Source: Oscillospiraceae bacterium (lineage in GTDB: Bacteria > Bacillota > Clostridia > Oscillospirales > Ruminococcaceae). Taken from it: a stretch of DNA of 64,000 bases. Within the stretch, counting starts at the first letter, position 1. Each line of letters opens with the position of its first letter. The notes under the pieces were generated by a model that made no database searches, was not told the DNA's origin, and saw only the letters and a list, made by a program, of their open reading frames with translations. Below are positions 23,952-32,279 of this stretch, piece by piece. The translations under genes were made by a program, and so were the position numbers. The stretch covers positions 186,001 to 250,000 of the forward strand of contig JAJQBX010000032.1 in assembly GCA_021203065.1 (NCBI GenBank), given 5' to 3'.

Positions 23952-24074
23952 ATGACTTATGAAAGTTACGAATTGCAGATAGTTATGTTTGACGAGCGAG
24001 AAGCTTTTGTTGCAGTGGCTTCTGATGATTTGGAAATTGATACTTCCAGTTACGACAACAAATACGCTAGCTAA
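23952..24074 (+). CDS. 40-aa acidic small protein
   Basis: This short frame opens with ATG 9 nt after a good AAGGAGGAATTG ribosome site, 20 bp past the large surface protein stop. It reads MTYESYELQIVMFDEREAFV and then a Ser/Asp-rich end. It has no signal peptide and no family I recognise. The strong ribosome site, its position in the operon and a hairpin after it argue that it is translated. Confidence 0.5.
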   Translation: MTYESYELQIVMFDEREAFVAVASDDLEIDTSSYDNKYAS

Positions 24075-24094
24075 TTGAACTCAAATTCCACCTA

Positions 24095-24128
24095 TCGGGC
24101 AGGGCTCTCGCCCTGCCCTTGGTTTTAG
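24095..24128 (+). terminator. strong hairpin before the second lipoprotein gene
   Basis: GGGCAGGGC and GCCCTGCCC pair perfectly across a 4-nt loop, followed by TTGGTTTT. It lies 12 bp before the lipoprotein ribosome site and may terminate or attenuate read-through. Confidence 0.7.
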
Positions 24129-24140
24129 AGGGGTGAATGA

Positions 24141-24779
24141 ATGAAGACTTTGAGGATTGGGTTGGTGGTTGGTGCTTTGATGGTGGCGGTGTTTTTGTGC
24201 GGGTGCGCTGAGAGTGTTGAGGAGGAGTATTCGGGGAGCAGTGGGACTACTGCGGCGGTGACTGAGGAGGTTACTTTGAGTTCTGAGGTTACTTCGGTGG
24301 CGGAGGTTACTACTGTGCCGGAGACTACTGCTGAGCCAGTTACTACTACACCGCAGGGGACTACTGAGGCTACTGCTTCAGTTACGACTTCGGCTGCCAC
24401 TTCGGCTGCCAATTCGGCATCTACTCAGGCTACTACCAAGGCTACTACGGCAGCAACAACTACTTCGGCTGCGACTGCTGACAGCGAGGATGCTGTGGTT
24501 CTGGATGAATCGGATGAGGATGTTGTTATTCTTGATGAGTCGGAGGATAGTGTGAGCTCTGATAGCTCTGGGAGTGGGACGAGTTACTACTATCCGTATT
24601 ATTCGAACTACTATTTTCCGTCAATTGACACTGAAATCGATACCGACACCGATACTGGTTCAAGCGGGACGAGCTCTGATGATACTGACAGTAGTAGCAG
24701 TTCTGAGGACGATTCATCCGAAGCGGATTCATCTTCCTCATCGGGACGGCTGGAGCTTCCGGCAATTCCGATAGCTTAG
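24141..24779 (+). CDS. Thr-rich lipoprotein with acidic and Tyr-rich segments (copy 2)
   Basis: This is a 212-aa predicted lipoprotein and a paralogue of the one at 19633. The signal helix ends in LCGC (lipidated Cys22). It is followed by a Thr/Ala/Glu linker, acidic VVLDESDEDVVILDESEDSV, the Tyr cluster YYYPYYSNYYFP, an Asp/Ser-rich spacer and the end GRLELPAIPIA. The layout and the endings GR-x-x-LP-x-x-PI match copy 1, although the linkers do not align and codon use differs (GAG, ACT and GCT here; ACC and GAA mixes there). AGGGGTG precedes the ATG. It sits behind a strong hairpin, so its expression may be lower than that of the surface gene upstream. Confidence 0.75.
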   Translation: MKTLRIGLVVGALMVAVFLCGCAESVEEEYSGSSGTTAAVTEEVTLSSEVTSVAEVTTVPETTAEPVTTTPQGTTEATASVTTSAATSAANSASTQATTKATTAATTTSAATADSEDAVVLDESDEDVVILDESEDSVSSDSSGSGTSYYYPYYSNYYFPSIDTEIDTDTDTGSSGTSSDDTDSSSSSEDDSSEADSSSSSGRLELPAIPIA

Positions 24780-24798
24780 AAATGCAGAAGGTACATAT

Positions 24799-25053
24799 AT
24801 GTCACGAAAACGATTAACCCCCGAGGTCCGGGAGGAGCATGCCCGCAGACAGAAGCGGATTGACAGGAAGAATTACTATGCAAAAACCGCAAATCTCTAT
24901 CCAAGGCACTCTTGGACTGATGAGGAGGTAAAAATGGTGCTTGAGCACTCGATTCCTGACAGCGAGCTTTCCTCAAAAATCGGGCGGTCTCTCAAATCAA
25001 TACAGGAAAAACGCCGGCGGCTGAAAAATGCGGAGGCTGAAACTGACAAATAA
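24799..25053 (+). CDS. small SANT/Myb-like DNA-binding protein
   Basis: This is an 84-aa basic protein. The region HSWTDEEVKMVLEHSIPDSELSSKIGRSLKSIQEKRRRL has the spacing of a SANT/Myb-like helix-turn-helix (W, EE, L, IGRS, SI..KR) seen in small clostridial and phage proteins. The N-terminal 35 residues are strongly charged. The ATG follows GAAGGT. A clear terminator follows. The function is unknown; DNA binding is likely from the fold. Confidence 0.6.
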   Translation: MSRKRLTPEVREEHARRQKRIDRKNYYAKTANLYPRHSWTDEEVKMVLEHSIPDSELSSKIGRSLKSIQEKRRRLKNAEAETDK

Positions 25054-25060
25054 TACAAGT

Positions 25061-25097
25061 TGCCTGAGAATTTGTGGTCTCAGGCACTTGCTTTTTT
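25061..25097 (+). terminator. terminator of the SANT-like gene
   Basis: TGCCTGAGA and TCTCAGGCA form a perfect 9-bp stem. A T6 run follows a few bases later. Confidence 0.75.
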
Positions 25098-25116
25098 ATG
25101 AAAAACTTGCTACAAT
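25089..25116 (+). promoter_or_regulatory. promoter of signal peptidase gene
   Basis: TTGCTT and TACAAT are spaced 16 bp, about 27 bp before the start. The -35 overlaps the tail of the preceding terminator. Confidence 0.5.
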
Positions 25117-25142
25117 AGAGATACTTATTTTTGGGAGACATG

Positions 25143-25691
25143 ATGATGGAAGATTCAAATAAGAAAACAAGCTTGATAGACAGCGCACTTGACTGGCTCA
25201 AGTCGCTTTGTATAACCTTTGCCGTTGTGGTTCTGCTCTTCACATTTGTGGTGAGGACAGCCGTAGTCAACGGCAGTTCTATGACCGACACACTGCAGGA
25301 CGGAGATTTCCTGATACTGTGGAGTCTTTTCTACACCCCTCAGCAGGGAGACATCATTTCCGCAAATTGTGAGGGTCTTGACGAGGTCATTGTCAAGAGA
25401 ATCATCGCCGTCGAGGGTCAGACTGTAGACATCGATTTCGAGACCGGAAGCGTTTATGTCGACGGCGAGCTTTTGGATGAGCCCTATATCAAGAATCTCA
25501 CCCTCAATGACGAGGGCGGATTCTCTTATCCGGTAACAGTCGGTGAGGGGCAATACTTCGTAATGGGTGACAACCGTCAGGGCTCTCGTGACTCAAGAGA
25601 TGCATCAGTTGGTCTTATTGACCGTGACGATATTCTCGGTAAGGTTGTGCTCAGGCTCTATCCGTTCTCTGATATAACGATCTTCTCATAA
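25143..25691 (+). CDS. lepB: signal peptidase I
   Basis: This is the membrane serine protease that removes signal peptides from exported proteins, 182 aa, of the short Gram-positive SipS type. One N-terminal helix (about 20-40) is followed by NGSSMTDTL (catalytic Ser46) and VKRIIAVEG (Lys85, general base). The box MGDNRQGSRDSR is the family's conserved domain E. Three consecutive ATGs (25140, 25143, 25146) follow GGGAGA; 25143 or 25146 gives the best spacing. Its nearness to many secreted proteins is probably incidental, as rbgA follows directly. Confidence 0.95.
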   Translation: MMEDSNKKTSLIDSALDWLKSLCITFAVVVLLFTFVVRTAVVNGSSMTDTLQDGDFLILWSLFYTPQQGDIISANCEGLDEVIVKRIIAVEGQTVDIDFETGSVYVDGELLDEPYIKNLTLNDEGGFSYPVTVGEGQYFVMGDNRQGSRDSRDASVGLIDRDDILGKVVLRLYPFSDITIFS

Positions 25692-25702
25692 CGGAGGTTT
25701 AT

Positions 25703-26563
25703 GTGGCAACAAACGATATAACAATCCAGTGGTTTCCGGGACACATGGCGAAAACCCGACGCCTGATGACTGATAGTCTCAAGCTGGTCGATGCGGTTGT
25801 GGAGGTTACCGATGCGAGAATTCCCCAGTCAAGCCGAAATCCAGAGATGGACGAGCTTGTCGGAAGAAAGCCCAGAATCGTACTTCTCAACAAATGCGAT
25901 ACCGCCGACGAAACGGTTACCAGCCGCTGGATTCAGAAGTACAAGGAATCGGGAATCCCCGCCCTTGCAACCGACTGCAAAAGCGGAAGGAACGTCTCAA
26001 AGGTTCTCCCTTTGGTTCGTGAAGCCCTTAAAGATACGATCGAGCGTTGGAACGCTAAGGGCATGACCGGCAGGGCAGTGCGGTTGATGATAGTTGGAAT
26101 CCCGAATGTCGGGAAATCCTCCCTCATAAATCGCCTTTCCGGAACGAAAAGCACCAAGGTTGAAGACAGACCGGGCGTCACAAAAGGCAAGCAGTGGGTG
26201 ACTCTCTCAAAAGACTTTGAGCTTCTTGACATGCCGGGAGTTCTCTGGCCTAAGTTTGAAGATCAGAATGTCGGGCTTGCGCTCGCATTTACGGGAGCTG
26301 TCAAGGATGACATAATGGACATGGAATCCCTTGCAGTTCACTTTATAGCAAAGCTCAGAGCCGTAAGTCTTGTCCCCTTAGAGACGAGATATAAAATTTC
26401 AGTTTCTGACGATTTGACCGATTACGAGATTTTAGAGCTTATCGGCAGGAAGAGAGGATTTCTCGTTTCCGGCGGTGAGATTGATACCGAAAGAGCTGCA
26501 ATTATGCTCATGGACGAATTCCGTTCCGGAAAGCTTGGAAGAATATCCTTGGAGACACCATGA
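25703..26563 (+). CDS. rbgA: ribosome biogenesis GTPase RbgA/YlqF
   Basis: This is a circularly permuted GTPase of 286 aa that helps mature the 50S subunit. The motif order is permuted as in the family: G4 LLNKCDT (about 54-60), then G1 GIPNVGKSS (about 132-140), then G3 DMPG (about 176-179). The N-terminus IQWFPGHMAKTRR is the family signature. The GTG start at 25703 has GGAGG 5 nt upstream; an ATG two bases earlier is in another frame. The stop overlaps the start of rnhB (ATGA), giving an rbgA-rnhB-yraN operon as in Bacillus. Confidence 0.96.
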   Translation: MATNDITIQWFPGHMAKTRRLMTDSLKLVDAVVEVTDARIPQSSRNPEMDELVGRKPRIVLLNKCDTADETVTSRWIQKYKESGIPALATDCKSGRNVSKVLPLVREALKDTIERWNAKGMTGRAVRLMIVGIPNVGKSSLINRLSGTKSTKVEDRPGVTKGKQWVTLSKDFELLDMPGVLWPKFEDQNVGLALAFTGAVKDDIMDMESLAVHFIAKLRAVSLVPLETRYKISVSDDLTDYEILELIGRKRGFLVSGGEIDTERAAIMLMDEFRSGKLGRISLETP

Positions 26564-27165
26564 ATTTGTACGAATTTGACCGACAGTTTGACAGTGAAGC
26601 CCCGATTATCATCGGAATAGACGAAGCCGGTAGAGGACCGCTTGCGGGCGATGTATACGCCGCTGCAGTAGTTTTCGATAAAGACACAGTGATAGCTGGC
26701 ATCAACGATTCAAAGAAGCTTTCCGCAAAAAAGCGTGAAGCACTTTTTGATGTGATAACCGAAAAAGCGTTGAAATATTCCATTGCTGTTGCTACTGTGG
26801 ATGAGATAGAAGAGCTCAATATTTTAGAAGCTGCAATGCTCGCAATGCGCAGAGCGTATGAGGGCTTAGGAATCGTGTCTGATAACGCACTCGCTTTGAT
26901 TGATGGCAACCGTTCTCCGGCTCTGCCTTGCAGATGTAAAACTGTAGTTCATGGCGATGCTCTTTCACAGTCGATAGCCGCCGCATCTATCCTTGCAAAG
27001 GTTCAAAGGGACAGATACATGGCTGAGCTTGCAGAAAAATATCCCGAGTACCAGTTTGAAAAGCATAAGGGCTACGGTACAAAGCTTCACTATGAAATGA
27101 TAAAAAAGTACGGCATAAGCCCGGTTCACAGGAAGAGCTTTTTGAAGAATCTGAGTGAGAAGTGA
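26560..27165 (+). CDS. rnhB: ribonuclease HII
   Basis: This 201-aa enzyme cuts RNA in RNA/DNA hybrids and at single ribonucleotides in DNA. IGIDEAGRGPLAG (Asp21 and Glu22) starts the active site, ALIDGNRSP supplies another acidic residue, and SIAAASILAKVQRDRYM is the conserved C-terminal signature. It begins in an ATGA overlap with rbgA and ends overlapping the next gene by one base. Confidence 0.97.
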   Translation: MNLYEFDRQFDSEAPIIIGIDEAGRGPLAGDVYAAAVVFDKDTVIAGINDSKKLSAKKREALFDVITEKALKYSIAVATVDEIEELNILEAAMLAMRRAYEGLGIVSDNALALIDGNRSPALPCRCKTVVHGDALSQSIAAASILAKVQRDRYMAELAEKYPEYQFEKHKGYGTKLHYEMIKKYGISPVHRKSFLKNLSEK

Positions 27166-27521
27166 TGACTACAAGGGAGATAGGAAATATCGGCGAGGAT
27201 TACACTGCAAAATTTCTTGAGAAAAACGGTTGCGAAATCCTTAGCCGGAACTATACAATCAAGGGCGGCGAGATTGACATCATCGCTAAGAAAGGCGATA
27301 TAATTCACTTTGTCGAAGTCAAAACCCGCAAGCCGAATCCGGTTGAGTCGGGCGAAGAAGCAGTCAACCGGGCGAAAATTGCTCATATAATCAAAACCGC
27401 AAGGTTTTACATCCGCCGAAACAGGATTGATTGCTCGTGCGTGTTTGATGTTGCCGTTGTTGAACTGACGGAAACCAAGGTCACGGGCTTCAAATATATT
27501 CAACGTGCCTTTACAGCTTAA
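27165..27521 (+). CDS. YraN/UPF0102 family nuclease-like protein
   Basis: This 118-aa protein has a restriction-endonuclease-like fold: GEDYTAKFLEKNGCEIL, then GGEIDIIAKKGDIIHFVEVKTR with the D-x(n)-E-x-K residues of the PD-(D/E)XK superfamily. Its place after rnhB is conserved in many bacteria. The ATG at 27165 overlaps the rnhB stop (TGATG). A role in DNA processing is presumed, and no activity is firmly assigned in the family. Confidence 0.9.
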   Translation: MTTREIGNIGEDYTAKFLEKNGCEILSRNYTIKGGEIDIIAKKGDIIHFVEVKTRKPNPVESGEEAVNRAKIAHIIKTARFYIRRNRIDCSCVFDVAVVELTETKVTGFKYIQRAFTA

Positions 27522-27541
27522 AGGACACGAAAGGAGAAAAT

Positions 27542-29032
27542 ATGTTATATCAAAGTACAAGAAACAAGAATCTTCATTTAAGCCCTGCAGAGGCAATTAC
27601 ACAGGGGATTTCTTCTGATGGAGGTCTCTTCGTTCCATCTAAAGTTCCGGAAATAGAGCTTCTTGACTTTTATGCTCTTTCCCACATGTGTTACTCTGAG
27701 TTGTCAACGATGATTTTATCATTATATCTTGATGGGTTTAACAAAGGCGAATTGGATTACTGCACAGAGGGTGCATACAATACTGACAATTTTGACAGCG
27801 AGAGCATTTTTGAACTTGCGCATCTGTATGAAGGCAGATATATGTTAGAGCTTTGGCATGGTCCTACATGCGCTTTCAAGGATATGGCACTTCAGATTTT
27901 GCCTTATCTGCTTACTGTATCTGTTCAGAAGCTTGGCATTGATAAGAAGGTTGTAATCTTAGTTGCAACGTCAGGCGATACCGGAAAGGCGGCTCTTGAG
28001 GGATTCAAAGATGTCGATGGAACCAGCATAATGGTCTTCTATCCTGATAACGGCGTAAGTGCTATGCAAAAGCTTCAGATGACGACACAGGAGGGAAGTA
28101 ACGTTTCCGTTTGTGCTATTAACGGTAACTTCGATGATGCCCAGACTGGTGTAAAGAAGATTTTTACCGATGAAGAGGTCATCAAGAAGTTAGATGAAAA
28201 TGGAATGATGTTTTCAAGCGCAAACTCCATTAACTGGGGCAGACTGGTTCCGCAGATAGTATACTACGTGGGAACCTACTGCAAGCTCTTCAGTGATGAA
28301 GAGATAAAGCTTGGCGAAGAAATCAATTTCTGTGTCCCCACTGGCAACTTCGGCAATATTCTTGCAGCTTACTATGCTAAGTGCATGGGAGTTCCGATTG
28401 GCAAGCTTATCTGCGCTTCCAATTCAAATAATGTTCTCACCGACTTTATCCACACCGGTGTTTATGACAGAAACAGAAAGTTCTATACGACTATTTCGCC
28501 GTCTATGGACATCCTCATCTCGTCAAATATTGAAAGACTCCTGTTCCTGCTTTCTGGTGGGGATGATGAGTATATCAGAGGTCTATACAAGGATCTTTCC
28601 GAGACCGGAAGATTTGAAGTGACAGATGAGATCAAGCAAAAGCTCAGCGAAATATTCTATGCCGGCTATTGCACTGACGAGGAGACCAAGGCAGAAATAA
28701 AGAATGTGTTCGATAAGTATTCCTACACTATGGATACTCACACCGCTGTTGCTTCCAAGGTATATAATGATTACGTAAAGGCTACTGGTGATACAAGAAA
28801 AACTGTTATTGTTTCAACAGCAAGCCCCTACAAGTTCTCAGCATCCGTACTCGATGCTCTTGGCAGCGATGCTGACGGATCTGATGAATTTGAAATGGTA
28901 AAGCTTCTTGAAGAAAAGTGTGGAGTTCCTGCTCCTGAGTCTTTGGCTTCGATCAAGGACAAGACTGTGAGATTTACAAAAACAGTCGCTCCGGACAAGA
29001 TGAGCGAGGCGGTTCTTGATTTCCTGTTCTGA
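27542..29032 (+). CDS. thrC: threonine synthase
   Basis: This is a PLP enzyme of 496 aa that makes threonine from O-phosphohomoserine. GPTCAFKDMALQ carries the PLP lysine (Lys113), and VATSGDTGKAALEG and CVPTGNFGNILAAYYAK bind the cofactor phosphate and substrate. Its length matches the long form found in E. coli and Clostridia. AAAGGAGAAAAT precedes the ATG. It begins 20 bp after yraN, without other threonine pathway genes nearby. No T-box leader is seen. Confidence 0.96.
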   Translation: MLYQSTRNKNLHLSPAEAITQGISSDGGLFVPSKVPEIELLDFYALSHMCYSELSTMILSLYLDGFNKGELDYCTEGAYNTDNFDSESIFELAHLYEGRYMLELWHGPTCAFKDMALQILPYLLTVSVQKLGIDKKVVILVATSGDTGKAALEGFKDVDGTSIMVFYPDNGVSAMQKLQMTTQEGSNVSVCAINGNFDDAQTGVKKIFTDEEVIKKLDENGMMFSSANSINWGRLVPQIVYYVGTYCKLFSDEEIKLGEEINFCVPTGNFGNILAAYYAKCMGVPIGKLICASNSNNVLTDFIHTGVYDRNRKFYTTISPSMDILISSNIERLLFLLSGGDDEYIRGLYKDLSETGRFEVTDEIKQKLSEIFYAGYCTDEETKAEIKNVFDKYSYTMDTHTAVASKVYNDYVKATGDTRKTVIVSTASPYKFSASVLDALGSDADGSDEFEMVKLLEEKCGVPAPESLASIKDKTVRFTKTVAPDKMSEAVLDFLF

Positions 29033-29038
29033 TAAAAA

Positions 29039-29071
29039 ATTCAGCATCAGGTGAATTTGCCTGATGCTGAA
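29039..29071 (-). terminator. terminator of the DUF1540 gene
   Basis: TTCAGCATCAGG and its exact complement enclose 8 nt. On the minus strand it is followed by T6, so it ends the DUF1540 transcript. It may also act weakly for thrC. Confidence 0.75.
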
Positions 29072-29077
29072 TAAACC

Positions 29078-29248
29078 TTAAAAGCTTCTTGGCTTGAAGG
29101 TTTTACACTCTGTCTGAGCGGAGCAGTTGGGATGTGAGCATCCGCAGGAGCAAACGTCGATCTTTCCTGCAACACACTCCTTGGCTTCTCTGTTGTAGAC
29201 ACATTCGGATACATCACATTTGATACCGTAAATTTTATCGTTTTCCAT
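29078..29248 (-). CDS. DUF1540 domain protein
   Basis: This 56-aa Cys-rich protein starts MENDKIYGIKCDVSECVYN and has eight further cysteines, with CSCGCSHPNC and ECKTF near the end. The IKCDVSECVYN...CVAGKIDV...ECKTF spacing is that of DUF1540, a small presumed metal-binding family common in spore-forming Clostridia. GAAAGGAATAAT lies before the ATG and a terminator follows the stop. Its function is unknown. Confidence 0.8.
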   Translation of the reverse strand: MENDKIYGIKCDVSECVYNREAKECVAGKIDVCSCGCSHPNCSAQTECKTFKPRSF

Positions 29249-29376
29249 CTGTATTATTCCTTTCGGACAGTATTAATCCATACAAAGACGGACTTTCAGT
29301 ATTATTCCTCTTTGTCTGGATTATATTCTGCCTGAATGCCTGATTACGAGTTTTTTGTAAGGATTGGTCGCTTAAG

Positions 29377-30087
29377 ATGTCTTTGTTTGTTATCGCAGAT
29401 CTCCATCTTTCTTTATCATCGGATAAGCCGATGGATATTTTCGGCGGTTGGAATAACTATGTCGAAAGGCTTGAAAGGAACTGGCAGAATGCAGTCAAGC
29501 CGGAGGACACTGTTGTCATACCCGGCGATATTTCATGGGCGATGGATCTGGAGGGTGCACTTGAAGATTTCAGATTCATCAGCAGGTTGAATGGTCATAA
29601 GATTATTCTCAAGGGCAATCACGATTACTGGTGGTCGACTAAGACAAAGGCTGATAAGTTTTTATTAGAAAACGGGATTGATAACATAAGCTTTCTCCAT
29701 AACAATCACTATCGCTATGAGGATTTCGGAATCTGCGGCACAAGAGGCTGGATTAATGACGGAAGTGAGCCTGCTGACGCTAAGGTAATAGCGAGAGAAG
29801 CCGGGAGGCTTTCGATGTCAATTGAGGGAGCGGTTGATGAGGGACTTACTCCTGTTGTATTCCTGCACTATCCGCCTGTGTATGCAGAAATCGAAAACCC
29901 CGATATTCTTGATGTTTTGAAGAAGCACGGTATTAAGCTTTGCTTCTATGGACATCTTCACGGCAAATCGCATGGTCTGGCGGTAAACGGAGAAAAATAC
30001 GGCATAAATTTCAGATTGGTGTCAAGTGATTATTTACAATTTATGCCTCTTAATATAACAGAAATTGTGCACAATTGCAAAAAATAA
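29377..30087 (+). CDS. calcineurin-like metallophosphoesterase
   Basis: This is a 236-aa cytoplasmic hydrolase with the full metallophosphatase set: VIADLHLS, IPGDISWAMD, KGNHDYWW, FLHYPPVY and YGHLHGKSHG. These place two metals in the active site. The family acts on phosphoesters from nucleotides to proteins, and the substrate cannot be deduced. The ribosome site is weak (AAGGATTGG at a distance). Tail and start lie between the DUF1540 promoter region and the tig leader. Confidence 0.85.
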   Translation: MSLFVIADLHLSLSSDKPMDIFGGWNNYVERLERNWQNAVKPEDTVVIPGDISWAMDLEGALEDFRFISRLNGHKIILKGNHDYWWSTKTKADKFLLENGIDNISFLHNNHYRYEDFGICGTRGWINDGSEPADAKVIAREAGRLSMSIEGAVDEGLTPVVFLHYPPVYAEIENPDILDVLKKHGIKLCFYGHLHGKSHGLAVNGEKYGINFRLVSSDYLQFMPLNITEIVHNCKK

Positions 30088-30127
30088 TTTTGCCGTTTTA
30101 TTATGTGGTGCAAAGGGAATCAATATG

Positions 30128-30136
30128 TGCTATAAT
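30128..30136 (+). promoter_or_regulatory. extended -10 promoter of tig
   Basis: TGCTATAAT is an extended -10 element; no clear -35 lies 17 bp upstream. A hairpin follows in the untranslated leader. Confidence 0.5.
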
Positions 30137-30154
30137 AAAAAGACGTATGAAAAG

Positions 30155-30192
30155 CGCAGGAACGGTGAGCTTTAAGCTTACAGTTCCATTGC
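30155..30192 (+). other. hairpin in the tig leader
   Basis: CGCAGGAAC and GTTCC-AT-TGCG frame an inner inverted repeat (GTGAGCTT, AAGCTTAC) in the untranslated region before trigger factor. There is no T-run. It may stabilise or regulate the transcript. Confidence 0.4.
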
Positions 30193-30228
30193 GATTTTAC
30201 ATAAACAATAAAAAATCGGAGGTTCAGT

Positions 30229-31563
30229 ATGTTAAAAACAAAGAATCAAATTGAGACTAACAAGTATGAATTGGAGATAGAGATTTCGCCTGAAGCGTTT
30301 GAGGACGCACTTCAAAGGGCTTATCTAAAGAATAAATCTAAAATCACCGTTGCCGGCTTCCGCCCGGGCAAGGCTCCGAGAAAGGTTATCGAAAAGGAGT
30401 ATGGTGAGGCATGCTTTTTTGAGGATGCCGCAAACGAGCTTTACGGTCCCGCTGTAGAAGAGGCTGTTAAGGAAGCTGAGCTTGAGCTTGTTACCACCCC
30501 TGATGTAGAGATCACCGAGATTTCCAAGGAGATCGGTATCAGGATGAAGGCTACATGCACTGTCAAGCCAACTATCGAAATCAAGGACTATCTTGGAATC
30601 AAGGCTACAAAGACTCTCCACCCTGTAACTGAGCATGAAATCGAGCATGAGATAGGTCACATGCTCGAAAAGGAAGAGAGAACCATAAGCATCGACTCAA
30701 GACCCTGTGAAATGGGTGACGACGTTGTTATCGACTACGAGGGCTTCAAGGATGGCGTTCCTTTCGAGGGCGGCAAGGATGAGGGCTTCACTCTGTCTTT
30801 GGGCAGTGGTCAGTTTATCCCCGGTTTTGAAGAGCAGATTGTCGGTCACAGTGTTGATGAGGAATTCGACATTAATGTAAAGTTCCCTGAGGAGTATCAT
30901 TCTTCTGAGCTCGCAGGTGCGGACGCTGTCTTCAAGATCAAGCTTCATGAGATCCAGAAAAAGGAGCTCCCAGAGTTTGATGATGACTTCGCTAAGGACA
31001 CATCTGATTTTGATACTGCTGAGGAACTCAGAGCTGACGTGAAAAAGAAGATCGAAGAGCACATGGAGGAGCATGCTCAGGCAGAAGCCGAGGATGCTGT
31101 TATGGATGCTCTTATCGAAAAGATTGAGGGCGAAATCCCCGAGGTTATGTATGAGAACAAGATTAATGACATGGTTGACCAGCTTTCTGCAAGACTACAG
31201 CAGCAGGGTATTCCACTTGATCTTTATCTCCAGTACACCGGCATGACCGAGGAATCCTTAAGAGAAACCTACAAGGAATCGGCTGAGAAGCAGGTTAAGC
31301 TAAGACTTGCTCTTGAAAAGATAGCAGAGCTTGAGAATATCGAAGTTACCGACGAAGACGTTGAAAAGGAATATGCCGACATCGCTTCCTACTATGAAAT
31401 GCCTGTTGACACTGTAAAGCAGTATATTCCCGTAGCTGACATCAAGGCTGATGCTTCCGTTGGCAAGGCAGCTGAGCTTGTCAAGGATAACGCTGTTATC
31501 GGGACTGTAACCGCTGAGCCTGACGAGGATGACGAGCACATCCACAATCATCTCTCACACTGA
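30229..31563 (+). CDS. tig: trigger factor
   Basis: This is a ribosome-bound chaperone of 444 aa with peptidyl-prolyl isomerase activity. The ribosome-docking signature GFRPGKAPRKVIEKEYG is at about 43-60. An FKBP-type domain spans about 150-245 (GDDVVIDYEGFKDG, LGSGQFIPGFEEQIVG), and a long helical C-terminal arm follows. It is the first gene of tig-clpP-clpX, the usual Firmicute order. TCGGAGG precedes the ATG. Confidence 0.97.
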   Translation: MLKTKNQIETNKYELEIEISPEAFEDALQRAYLKNKSKITVAGFRPGKAPRKVIEKEYGEACFFEDAANELYGPAVEEAVKEAELELVTTPDVEITEISKEIGIRMKATCTVKPTIEIKDYLGIKATKTLHPVTEHEIEHEIGHMLEKEERTISIDSRPCEMGDDVVIDYEGFKDGVPFEGGKDEGFTLSLGSGQFIPGFEEQIVGHSVDEEFDINVKFPEEYHSSELAGADAVFKIKLHEIQKKELPEFDDDFAKDTSDFDTAEELRADVKKKIEEHMEEHAQAEAEDAVMDALIEKIEGEIPEVMYENKINDMVDQLSARLQQQGIPLDLYLQYTGMTEESLRETYKESAEKQVKLRLALEKIAELENIEVTDEDVEKEYADIASYYEMPVDTVKQYIPVADIKADASVGKAAELVKDNAVIGTVTAEPDEDDEHIHNHLSH

Positions 31564-31610
31564 GATTAAAAACATCGAACGAACCATTGAAGATGTAAGG
31601 AGGTTATATA

Positions 31611-32201
31611 ATGGCTCTTGTACCAAACGTAATTGAACAGACAAGTCATGGCGAAAGATTTTATGACATCTTTTCTCGCCTTCTGAACGACAGAATCATC
31701 GTGCTTTCGGATGAGGTAAACGATGCTACAGCAAGTATAGTTGTTGCACAGCTTTTGTTCCTTGAGGGACAGGATGCGGATAAAGACATCTATCTTTATA
31801 TCAACAGTCCCGGAGGTTCTATAACTGCCGGAATGGCTATCTATGATACAATGCAGTATGTCAAGTGCGATGTATCCACCATCTGTGTCGGTATGGCTGC
31901 TTCTATGGGAGCAGTACTTCTTGCAGGCGGAGCAAAGGGAAAGAGGATCGCACTTCCGAACAGCGAGATTCTTATCCACCAGCCTCTTATCGGTGGCGGA
32001 GGACTTTCCGGTCAATGCACCGATATAAAGATTCACTCTGACCATATGGTCAAGACGCGCGAAAAGCTTAACCGTATTCTTGCAGAGTGCACTGGCAAGT
32101 CGATTGAGGAAATTACCCGTGACACCGAGAGGGACAACTATATGACTCCTGAGGAAGCTTTGGAGTATGGTCTTATCGACAAGATAATGGTAAGACAGTA
32201 A
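31611..32201 (+). CDS. clpP: ATP-dependent Clp protease proteolytic subunit
   Basis: This is a serine peptidase of 196 aa that forms the ClpP barrel. The triad is visible: MAASMGA with Ser98, LIHQPL with His123, and Asp in [14 protein letters not shown] near 172. [17 protein letters not shown] is the family hallmark. AGGAGG is well placed before the ATG. It follows tig by 48 bp and works with clpX downstream. Confidence 0.98.
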   Translation: MALVPNVIEQTSHGERFYDIFSRLLNDRIIVLSDEVNDATASIVVAQLLFLEGQDADKDIYLYINSPGGSITAGMAIYDTMQYVKCDVSTICVGMAASMGAVLLAGGAKGKRIALPNSEILIHQPLIGGGGLSGQCTDIKIHSDHMVKTREKLNRILAECTGKSIEEITRDTERDNYMTPEEALEYGLIDKIMVRQ

Positions 32202-32210
32202 GACGTTATA

Positions 32211-32254
32211 CTGCCGAACCGTTCGGCGTTAAAGCGAATAGAGCGGTTCGGCAG
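32211..32254 (+). other. 11-bp hairpin between clpP and clpX
   Basis: CTGCCGAACCG and CGGTTCGGCAG pair perfectly around a 22-nt loop, ending 25 bp before clpX. No U-run follows directly (AAATTTT). It may set the ratio of the two mRNAs. Confidence 0.55.
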
Positions 32255-32279
32255 AAATTTTGCATAAGGAGGAGTCCTG

